From: Buttiauxella agrestis
GTDB lineage: Bacteria > Pseudomonadota > Gammaproteobacteria > Enterobacterales > Enterobacteriaceae
Direction: 5' to 3'
Assembly: GCF_900446255.1 (NCBI RefSeq)
Contig: NZ_UIGI01000001.1
Location: 2,258,763 to 2,322,762, forward strand
Length of the DNA stretch: 64,000 nt
Positions 39,161 through 45,726 of this stretch are shown here, piece after piece. Position numbers and translations under genes: made by a program. Under the pieces are notes generated by a model. The model saw only the letters and a list, made by a program, of their open reading frames with translations. It had not been told where the DNA came from and searched no databases. The number at the start of each line of letters is the position of its first letter. Position 1 is the first letter of the stretch.

Positions 39161-39427
39161 ATGAAGACATCAAACATCATCCGTACCTCACTATCCGCTC
39201 TAATTTTAGCGACTGCAGGCTTTGCGAATGCGGCCGAGGAAGTTAACACCACACAGGCAAAAGAGCTGATGAAAATCGGCGCTGTTTCATCCGGATCAGC
39301 CTATACCATGAATGATGTGGACGATCAGATTCGTATGAAGGCAGACGCGGCAGGAGCCAGCAGCTATCGTATTACCAGCGTGGGCGGAAATAATCTGCTG
39401 CATGGAACGGCCACCCTCTATCGCTAA
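39161..39427 (+). CDS. DUF1471 (YhcN/BhsA/McbA-type) periplasmic protein
   Basis: An 88-residue exported protein. The signal peptide is about 1-24 (GFANA), followed by a single DUF1471 domain ending SSYRITSVGGNNLLHGTATLYR. Members such as BhsA and McbA are stress-induced surface or periplasmic proteins affecting biofilm. It lies in an accessory island between ydfI and rspR, preceded by a strong palindrome and followed by a TetR-family gene. Function inferred only at the family level. Confidence 0.85.
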   Translation: MKTSNIIRTSLSALILATAGFANAAEEVNTTQAKELMKIGAVSSGSAYTMNDVDDQIRMKADAAGASSYRITSVGGNNLLHGTATLYR

Positions 39428-39521
39428 TTTCCTGTTATTCTATGCAATAACGCCGGATACGAAGGCGGGCGATATCGCATCTGATAATCTGCACAGGCAT
39501 GGCTGTGCCGGGAGAATAAGT

Positions 39522-40079
39522 ATGTCCACCTACAATAACCTGCTGGATTTAGCGGATACTTTGATTCAGGAAAATGGTTATGCCGGATTTAGTTATGCAG
39601 ATTTGGCAGAGCGTATGGGTATCCGTAAAGCCAGTATTCATCACCATTTTCCCTCCAAAACCGATCTCGGGCTGGCTTACTGTGATAAAAAAACGACTGG
39701 TTTTCACAAGCTGAAAAATCATATCGACACATTACCGGCGGGTCGGACACAGCTGCTTGCCTATCTGGATGCATTTTCGGAATGCGTCGAGAAAAAGCAA
39801 ATGTGTGGCGTTTACGCAATGCTTTCGGACAGCAACCTTTTTACCCCAGAGTTACAGGAAGCGGTAAGTCTGTTGGCAAAAGTTGAATTGAGAATACTAA
39901 GCGATATTCTTGAGGATGGCAGAGAAGCGGGCCAATTACATTTCCAAATACTCGCTGAAGATATGGCGGTAATTGTCTGTAATGCTTTTAAAGGCGCACT
40001 CATGTTAAACCGCACAGCTCCGTATGAAATACATGCTCGCACGAAGGTTGCTTTGCTGCAGATGTTAATTACTGAGTAA
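39522..40079 (+). CDS. TetR/AcrR-family transcriptional regulator
   Basis: A 185-residue TetR-family protein. N-terminal HTH (GFSYADLAERMGIRKASIHHHF, about residues 22-44) and helical ligand-binding domain with a Cys near ECVEKKQMCGVY. I start at the ATG at 39522 with CGGGAGAATAAGT upstream; the track-style extension overlapping the previous gene is unlikely. Palindromes upstream of its two neighbours (39082 and 40126) share the CTACC-N8-GGTAG pattern and are probable operators. Confidence 0.88.
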   Translation: MSTYNNLLDLADTLIQENGYAGFSYADLAERMGIRKASIHHHFPSKTDLGLAYCDKKTTGFHKLKNHIDTLPAGRTQLLAYLDAFSECVEKKQMCGVYAMLSDSNLFTPELQEAVSLLAKVELRILSDILEDGREAGQLHFQILAEDMAVIVCNAFKGALMLNRTAPYEIHARTKVALLQMLITE

Positions 40080-40125
40080 AGACACGCCGAAGTCAAGTGT
40101 ACCGAACTTTAATTTAACCGAGATG

Positions 40126-40145
40126 CCTACCTTTCAATAGGTAGG
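40126..40145. promoter_or_regulatory. palindrome upstream of the DUF417 gene
   Basis: CCTACCT / AGGTAGG with a TTCAAT centre, containing CTACC-N8-GGTAG like the site at 39082-39107. Located 47 bp before the DUF417 gene, between it and the TetR gene. Confidence 0.7.
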
Positions 40146-40192
40146 TGGCTAAAGATGACTCATAATAAGCAGTTGTTAAAAAGGAACAGATT

Positions 40193-40648
40193 ATGAATAC
40201 GACTACTCAGCATCCCCTGCTAAATAAAATTATTTATATATTATCAAAAATAGATATAGCGATTTTACGTTTGTCCGTCATTGTCATTTTTGCTTTATTT
40301 GGGACCTATAAATGGTTCGATTTTGAGGTGCAAGCGCTGGAGCCTTTAATATCAACAACATGGCTCCACGTTTTATACACACTCTTTGGTGTAAATGGTG
40401 GCAGCTACTTTCTTGGCGTAATGGAAACGCTCACTTTTCTCGCGCTCATTATCGGTTTCTCTCGACCATTATTTGGTGCTGCCGGTGCATTTATGGTGAT
40501 AATGACGGGCATCACAACTTTAAGCCTCTTACCGCAGTTGGGTAAAATTGACAGTTTTATCATTAAAGATATTTTGCTGATCGGAGCCGGTGCGGTGTTA
40601 TTAAAAAACGATCTTGTTCGATTAAATGAAGTCCTTAAAAAACGTTAA
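40193..40648 (+). CDS. DUF417 (YkgB/RclC-like) membrane protein
   Basis: A 151-residue inner-membrane protein with four hydrophobic segments (FALFGTYKWFDFEVQALEPLI, then GVMETLTFLALIIGFSRPLFGAAG). It resembles the DUF417 family that includes RclC, part of the reactive-chlorine response. Linked here to a TetR regulator and a DUF1471 stress protein, which would fit an oxidant or biocide response, but this is inference. Confidence 0.75.
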   Translation: MNTTTQHPLLNKIIYILSKIDIAILRLSVIVIFALFGTYKWFDFEVQALEPLISTTWLHVLYTLFGVNGGSYFLGVMETLTFLALIIGFSRPLFGAAGAFMVIMTGITTLSLLPQLGKIDSFIIKDILLIGAGAVLLKNDLVRLNEVLKKR

Positions 40649-40719
40649 AAGCTTCTTTCTCAACATATAGTGGATTACAAAATCAGGACACTGGGATAGC
40701 CTGCGTCCACTTTTCTTCA

Positions 40720-41026
40720 TGTAAGCAAGGCGATACCAATATTGTTTGTATGAGGGCGGTACACGTTGTAATAACCATTTATCCACTGGTTTATATCACC
40801 TACCACATGGCTAAAATCACCATAACCGCCTTTGGGAAGTCATTCCCTGGTCAGAATGATAAATAATGCCCTTGCGCGAGCGGTCTTTATGCACCCTCAG
40901 GGTGAAATAAAGGATCGTGGGCTGGGAGCATATCAATCTGAGTGGAGATGACATCTGGCGTAATAATCTTAAGCTGGGATCCGGAAAATACCGCTCATTG
41001 CGTACAGTCGACATCACTTTGTACAA
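40720..41026 (-). pseudogene. decayed IS3-family transposase (OrfB) remnant
   Basis: On the - strand, GIIYHSDQGMTSQ and, after a stop and deletion, GDINQWINGYYNVYRPHTNNI are readable. These are the HSDxG and YxxxYNxxRPHxxN motifs of IS3-group transposases. The region between the two motifs is missing and stops interrupt the frame, so it is dead. Terminal inverted repeats were not recognised. It lies in the ydfI-rspR island. Confidence 0.65.
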
Positions 41027-41076
41027 AAATCAGTCTTAGCGTGGGATAATGTCCGCTTTCCAAGCGGACTCCTTCT

Positions 41077-41763
41077 TTACTCTTCAGTAAACCAGTCGCG
41101 CTTCTCGTTACGAATCAACAGAATTGACTGACTTATCTCATGCAGATGGCGATGCATCGCTTGATCCACCCCGTTTTCATCATGCTGCTTCAGGGCTTCA
41201 AAAATATCGTAATGCTGGGAGAGCAACATTTCTGGAGGAGAGACGTGATCAAGGCTCATATAGCGCACCCTGTCCATCGTCGCTTTAATATTCTCGACCG
41301 TTTCCCACGCCAGGCGGCAATCCGCTACTAACGCTAACTGCTCATGGAATTCGTCGTCTAACTGGAAAAAATCATCCAGTTGGTTACGATCAATGGCCGT
41401 GCGTTGCTGATTAAGCAACTGTTCGAGCATATAGAGATGTTCATCCGTCGCCATACTCGCGGCACGTTTTGCCACCGCACGTTCAATCGCTTCACGCACA
41501 AAACAGCCGTTTTTCACCTGACTGACCGAAATCTTATTCACATACGTGCCGCGCTGCGGGCGGATTTGCACCAGTCCCGTTTCAGCCAGTTTAATAAAGG
41601 CTTCACGCACCGGCTGGCGCGATACTTCAAAGCGAATCGACACTTCTTTTTCAGAAAGCGGAGTACCAGGCGGAATCAGGCAACGAACAATATCACGGCG
41701 CAAAATGCGGTAGATTTGTTGGTTTACAGGCTGAGTGGGGTTGAGCAAAGTTGACGGTAACAT
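41077..41763 (-). CDS. rspR: RspR, GntR-family repressor of the rsp genes (YdfH)
   Basis: A 228-residue FadR-subfamily GntR regulator. The N-terminal winged HTH ([21 protein letters not shown]) is followed by an FCD effector domain with metal-binding Asp/His residues ([10 protein letters not shown]). It matches E. coli RspR/YdfH, the repressor of rspAB, in length and sequence. I start at the ATG at 41763 (MLPSTLLNP). It lies downstream of ydfG on the same strand. The rsp genes it should control are 3.1-8.1 kb away, separated by an island. Confidence 0.93.
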   Translation of the reverse strand: MLPSTLLNPTQPVNQQIYRILRRDIVRCLIPPGTPLSEKEVSIRFEVSRQPVREAFIKLAETGLVQIRPQRGTYVNKISVSQVKNGCFVREAIERAVAKRAASMATDEHLYMLEQLLNQQRTAIDRNQLDDFFQLDDEFHEQLALVADCRLAWETVENIKATMDRVRYMSLDHVSPPEMLLSQHYDIFEALKQHDENGVDQAMHRHLHEISQSILLIRNEKRDWFTEE

Positions 41764-41787
41764 GGTTTTTTTCTTATCGTTGAAGAA

Positions 41788-41816
41788 CCGTGCAAATTTA
41801 ACATTTATTTGCACGG
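41788..41816 (-). promoter_or_regulatory. inverted repeat in the ydfG-rspR gap
   Basis: CCGTGCAAAT / ATTTGCACGG with a nine-base centre, about 25 bp before the rspR start. It may end ydfG transcripts or act as an operator in front of rspR. Confidence 0.5.
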
Positions 41817-41855
41817 TCGCCCATAACTGAAAGCCCTAAGCATTGGGAAAAGCGA

Positions 41856-42605
41856 TTAACCTTCGCGGTGAACGCTAAGCCCCGCAAACGACTGGCTAAC
41901 AGGCATCATTTCAAGGGTGTTGATGTTGACGTGTTTCGGTAAAGTCGCGACCCACCAAACGGCTTCAGTCACATCTTCAGGCGTCAGCGCATTGGCATTC
42001 TCGTAGGTTTTCTCGACTTTGCCGTCGTCACCTTTGAAACGCACGTTTGAGAACTCAGTCCCGCCAACCAGACCCGGCTCAATATCCGTTACGCGAATAG
42101 CCGTCTTATGCAAATCTGCACGCAGATTCAGGCTGAACTGGCGCACAAACGCCTTGGTTGCGCCATAAACGTTGCCGCCCGCGTACGGCCAGCTTCCCGC
42201 AGTCGAACCGATATTGATAATGTGACCACGATTACGCTCCACCATACCTGGCAGCACGGCGCGAGTCATATACACCAGACCTTTATTGTTGGTGTCGATC
42301 ATCGTTTCCCAGTCATCCGCGTCAGCTTTATGAGCAGGTTCCATACCCAACGCCAGGCCCGCATTGTTCACCAACACGTCAATGTCGCGCCAGTCGGCAG
42401 GCAGTTGTTCCATGGCTTGCTCGATAGCCGCGCGGTTACGTACATCAAGTTGCAGCGTAATGATGCTATCACCCAGTTCATCTTTCAGCTCTTGCAGGCG
42501 CTCCAGGCGGCGGCCCGTAGCAATGACTTTGTGGCCCTGCTGGACGAAACGACGGGTAATGCTCTCACCAAATCCGGCGGTGGCGCCGGTTACCAGAATA
42601 ATCAT
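41856..42605 (-). CDS. ydfG: YdfG, NADP-dependent 3-hydroxy acid/malonic semialdehyde dehydrogenase
   Basis: A 249-residue short-chain dehydrogenase. The cofactor motif TGATAGFGESI, the NNAG motif, the catalytic Ser (GSTAGSW) and YxxxK (YGATKAF) are present. E. coli YdfG oxidises 3-hydroxy acids and L-allo-threonine and reduces malonic semialdehyde from pyrimidine catabolism. I start at the ATG at 42605 (MIILVTGATA). In E. coli it is adjacent to dcp; here guaD-xdhABC is inserted between the two. Confidence 0.95.
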   Translation of the reverse strand: MIILVTGATAGFGESITRRFVQQGHKVIATGRRLERLQELKDELGDSIITLQLDVRNRAAIEQAMEQLPADWRDIDVLVNNAGLALGMEPAHKADADDWETMIDTNNKGLVYMTRAVLPGMVERNRGHIINIGSTAGSWPYAGGNVYGATKAFVRQFSLNLRADLHKTAIRVTDIEPGLVGGTEFSNVRFKGDDGKVEKTYENANALTPEDVTEAVWWVATLPKHVNINTLEMMPVSQSFAGLSVHREG

Positions 42606-42691
42606 CTCACTGTTCCTCAACGCTTTTTATGTCGTAATACCTTAGCATGCGAACGCTATTTTCGATAATTGAACTTTAGTATGGCAGACCT

Positions 42692-42740
42692 TGCGCGATG
42701 CTGGTGCAGTAAGGTTTTCACGCTGCACCAGCATCGCGCA
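42692..42740. promoter_or_regulatory. paired NtrC-like enhancer sites upstream of guaD
   Basis: A perfect inverted repeat with 18-base arms, TGCGCGATGCTGGTGCAG (42692-42709) and its complement (42723-42740). Each arm contains a 17-bp NtrC-type site: TGCACCAGCATCGCGCA agrees with TGCACC-N5-GGTGCA at 10 of 12 positions. The site centres (42700 and 42732) are 32 bp apart, three helical turns, and about 200-230 bp upstream of the sigma-54-type promoter. Seven T residues follow on the + strand, so a terminator function cannot be excluded. Confidence 0.6.
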
Positions 42741-42782
42741 GTTTTTTTCGCCATTCTCGAGATCTCAGTCCGAAAAGGGGAA

Positions 42783-42818
42783 AGGCAACCGATTTCGATA
42801 AATAGCAACCGTTTGCAT
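42783..42818. promoter_or_regulatory. two tandem PurR-like boxes upstream of guaD
   Basis: AGGCAACCGATTTCGA (42783-42798) and TAGCAACCGTTTGCAT (42803-42818) each fit ANGCAANCGNTTNCNT with one mismatch. Their centres are 20 bp apart, about two helical turns. They lie between the putative enhancer and the sigma-54 promoter. Confidence 0.6.
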
Positions 42819-42827
42819 ATGTTAAAG

Positions 42828-42846
42828 TTGCGCAAATGTTGCGCAA
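42828..42846. promoter_or_regulatory. tandem TTGCGCAA palindromes
   Basis: Two perfect 8-bp palindromes TTGCGCAA at 42828-42835 and 42839-42846, 11 bp apart, about 70-90 bp upstream of the sigma-54-type promoter. The regulator is not recognised. Confidence 0.5.
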
Positions 42847-42904
42847 CAACCAAAAATGTAATCTAAGCTACTGTTATCAAACTAATTAAAGCCAAACGGC
42901 AACA

Positions 42905-42920
42905 TGGCATCAACATTGCA
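42905..42920 (+). promoter_or_regulatory. sigma-54-type -24/-12 promoter of guaD-xdhABC
   Basis: TGGCATCAACATTGCA has GG and GC separated by ten bases, as in TGGCAC-N5-TTGCA, with one mismatch in the -24 element. It lies 42 bp before the guaD ATG. Confidence 0.65.
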
Positions 42921-42961
42921 ATAGTTAACTCATTCTTCACAAACCCATTACAGGTACGGCG

Positions 42962-44293
42962 ATGACAGTTAATTACACGCAAGCATTGCGCGGTCAGTTT
43001 TTCGACATCACCCAAACCGGAACCCGCCCGGATGAATTACTGGCAAACGCTCGTCATCACGAAGATGGGCTGTTATTTCTTAACGACGGCATTATCGTCG
43101 CGCTGCTGCCATGGGAAGAAGGGCGTCACCATCTGCGCGCGGAAAGTGACTATGTCGATTATCGCGGCAAACTGATCCTGCCAGGTTTCGTTGATACGCA
43201 TCTGCATTATCCGCAGACTGAGATGATTGGCGCATATGGCGAACAGCTCCTTGAATGGCTCCAGACCTACACCTTCCCGGTGGAGAGTCAGTACCAGGAC
43301 AGCTCGCACGCCGCGAAAATGTCGGCATTTTTCCTCAGCCAGCTACTGAGCAACGGCACCACCACGGCATTAGTGTTTGGCACCGTGCATCCGCAATCGG
43401 TAGACGCTTTGTTCAGTGCGGCGGAGCATCTCTCAATGCGCATGATTGCCGGGAAAGTGATGATGGATCGCAACGCGCCGGACTATCTGACTGAAACACC
43501 GGAGCAAAGCTATCTTCAGACCCGCGAACTCATCGTGCGCTGGCATAAAAAGGGGCGTCTGAACTATGCGTTGACCCCACGTTTTGCGCCTACCTCTTCA
43601 CCTGAATTGCTCGCCGTCGTGCAAGCGCTGCGTGAGGAATTCCCCGATACCTGGCTCCACACCCATCTGAGTGAAAACAGCGCGGAAGTGGAATGGGTGA
43701 AAAGCCTGTGGCCCGAGTCCGAAAGCTATCTTGGGGTGTATCACCACTACAAACTCACCGGGAAACGTAGCGTCTTTGCCCACGCGATTCATCTGCAGGA
43801 TTGCGAGTGGGATTGCCTGCACCGCACCGAATCTGCCATTGCCTTTTGCCCGACCTCAAACCTGTTTCTGGGGAGCGGCCTGTTTAACTTAAAGCAGTGC
43901 CACGAGCGCGGGATCCGCATGGGGATTGGCACCGATGTGGGCGCGGGCACCACCTTTAATATGCTGCAAACCCTGGCGGAGGCGTACAAAGTCGCGCAGT
44001 TGCAAGGCTACCGATTGTGCGCAAGCGAAGCGTTTTATCATGCCACGTTAGGCGGCGCTCACGCGTTAGATCTTGACGATAAGATTGGCAATTTCTTACC
44101 CGGCAAAGAAGCGGATTTCGTGGTGCTCGACTTAGCGGTATCGCCGCTACAGAAAATGCGCCATGCCAATAGCCGCGACATATTCGAAAAACTGTTCGTG
44201 CTGATGACGTTGGGCGACGATCGCAACATCTGGCACACCTGGATCAACGGCAAATGCGTGTGGACGCGTGACACGCTGGAGGTCGCGGCATGA
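42962..44293 (+). CDS. guaD: GuaD, guanine deaminase
   Basis: A 443-residue amidohydrolase that deaminates guanine to xanthine and ammonia. Metal motifs: DTHLHYPQTEM, HTHLSEN, FAHAIHL and GTDVGAGTTFNM. It resembles E. coli GuaD over its length. It is first in a tightly packed operon; its stop overlaps the xdhA start by four bases. Ammonia release, the sigma-54-type promoter and NtrC-like sites fit a nitrogen-scavenging role. Confidence 0.95.
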   Translation: MTVNYTQALRGQFFDITQTGTRPDELLANARHHEDGLLFLNDGIIVALLPWEEGRHHLRAESDYVDYRGKLILPGFVDTHLHYPQTEMIGAYGEQLLEWLQTYTFPVESQYQDSSHAAKMSAFFLSQLLSNGTTTALVFGTVHPQSVDALFSAAEHLSMRMIAGKVMMDRNAPDYLTETPEQSYLQTRELIVRWHKKGRLNYALTPRFAPTSSPELLAVVQALREEFPDTWLHTHLSENSAEVEWVKSLWPESESYLGVYHHYKLTGKRSVFAHAIHLQDCEWDCLHRTESAIAFCPTSNLFLGSGLFNLKQCHERGIRMGIGTDVGAGTTFNMLQTLAEAYKVAQLQGYRLCASEAFYHATLGGAHALDLDDKIGNFLPGKEADFVVLDLAVSPLQKMRHANSRDIFEKLFVLMTLGDDRNIWHTWINGKCVWTRDTLEVAA

Positions 44294-45726
44294 TTCAATT
44301 TTTGCTCAATCAAACCTTAAAAACGCTCGACGATGTTGATCCGAATACCACGGTGTTGAACTGGCTGCGGGGGAGTGAACATCGCTGCGGCAGCAAAGAA
44401 GGGTGCGCGTCGGGCGATTGTGGCGCGTGCACCGTGGTGCTCGGGCAAATCGATGGCGAGAAAATGCGCTATGACACGGCCAACGGCTGCATCACGCTCA
44501 TCAGCCAGTTGGATGGCAAGCAGTTGCTGACGGTCGAAGATTTAGCGCAAGGCGACAAACTGCATCCGGTCCAACAGGCGATGGCGGACTGCCACGCATC
44601 ACAATGCGGTTTTTGTACCCCGGGTTTTGTGATGTCCGGCTTCGCGCTGCACAAAGCCAGGAGCCACTCGCAGCGCCATGAGATTGAAAAACATCTTGCC
44701 GGGAATCTGTGCCGTTGCACCGGTTATCGTCCGATTATCGAGGCGATGCAAAAAAGTGCCGGATCTATGCAGGATCAGTTCAGCCGTGATGAACCGCAAA
44801 CGGTGGCCCGCCTGAAATCGCTGCAACAAGCGCAGATGGGCGAGTTACGCCAATCCAACCGCTGCCTGATACCGAAAAGCGTGGCGCAACTGGCCGAGCT
44901 TTATCAGCAAAACCCGCAGGCTCGTCTGCTGGCGGGCGGCACCGATCTGGCGCTGACAATTACCCAGCAATACCAGACGTTGCCGCTGATCATCAGCCTT
45001 AATCAGGTCGAAGAACTTAAAGCCATTACCGTCAGTGAAAATCAAATTCGGCTGGGGGCGATGGTGACGTTACAGAGGTGTGAGCAGGTCTTGCAGCCTC
45101 TGGTTCCGGCGTTTGCACGTGTATTAGAACGTTTTGCCTCACCGCAAATTCGCAACCACGCAACGCTTGCCGGGAACCTGGCGAATGCCTCGCCCATCGG
45201 CGATGGCGCGCCCATGTTACTGGCGTTGGGAGCCAGCCTAGAACTGCGATGTGGCGAGGCGACCCGCGTTCTGCCGCTCGATGCGTTCTTCCTGAGCTAC
45301 CGCAAAACGGCTTTGCAGCCCGGTGAATTTATCTGCGCGGTGGTGATTGAACGCGAAGCGATATCGCCCACGTTTAACGCATGGAAGATTTCTAAACGCA
45401 TGGATGACGATATTTCGACGGTATTTGGCGCGTTTAATCTGCATGTCAAAGACGGAATTGTGGAATCCGCAAAACTGGCATTTGGGGGCATGGCGGCGGT
45501 TCCGGCGCGGGCGAAAAGTGCGGAACTGGTGTTTATCGGACACCCCTTAAATGAGCAGACTGTCGGGCTGGCTCGTGAAGCGCTGGCCAATGATTTCCAA
45601 CCGTTAACCGATTTCCGGGGTTCAGGCATTTACCGTCTAAAAGTTGCGCAGAATCTGTTAACGCGCCTGGTTCTTCAACATAACGAACCGAGCGATGCGC
45701 TGGAGGTCAACACTTATGTCTACTAA
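44290..45726 (+). CDS. xdhA: xanthine dehydrogenase small subunit (2Fe-2S and FAD domains)
   Basis: A 478-residue subunit joining two domains. The N-terminal plant-type [2Fe-2S] ferredoxin (CGSKEGCASGDCGACTV) and helical [2Fe-2S] domain (CGFCTPGF and CRCTGYRPI) cover about residues 1-160. An FAD-binding domain (LLAGGTDLAL and the RNHATLAGNLANASPIGD motif) covers about 190-470. It passes electrons from the molybdenum subunit to NAD+. This fused-subunit arrangement is the XdhA/XdhB type of Pseudomonas and Rhodobacter, not the three-subunit E. coli XdhABC. Translation is coupled to guaD. Confidence 0.93.
   Translation: MIQFLLNQTLKTLDDVDPNTTVLNWLRGSEHRCGSKEGCASGDCGACTVVLGQIDGEKMRYDTANGCITLISQLDGKQLLTVEDLAQGDKLHPVQQAMADCHASQCGFCTPGFVMSGFALHKARSHSQRHEIEKHLAGNLCRCTGYRPIIEAMQKSAGSMQDQFSRDEPQTVARLKSLQQAQMGELRQSNRCLIPKSVAQLAELYQQNPQARLLAGGTDLALTITQQYQTLPLIISLNQVEELKAITVSENQIRLGAMVTLQRCEQVLQPLVPAFARVLERFASPQIRNHATLAGNLANASPIGDGAPMLLALGASLELRCGEATRVLPLDAFFLSYRKTALQPGEFICAVVIEREAISPTFNAWKISKRMDDDISTVFGAFNLHVKDGIVESAKLAFGGMAAVPARAKSAELVFIGHPLNEQTVGLAREALANDFQPLTDFRGSGIYRLKVAQNLLTRLVLQHNEPSDALEVNTYVY

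Noticed and set aside
33600-42700. Prophage at the Qin position
   Set aside because: No integrase, phage structural or lysis genes are present; only a decayed IS3-type fragment and a three-gene island occur.
42692-42748. Hairpin plus T-run read as a terminator of a small RNA or leader
   Set aside because: No + strand gene or good promoter lies upstream, and each arm fits an NtrC site with enhancer-like spacing, so the regulatory reading is preferred though not proven.
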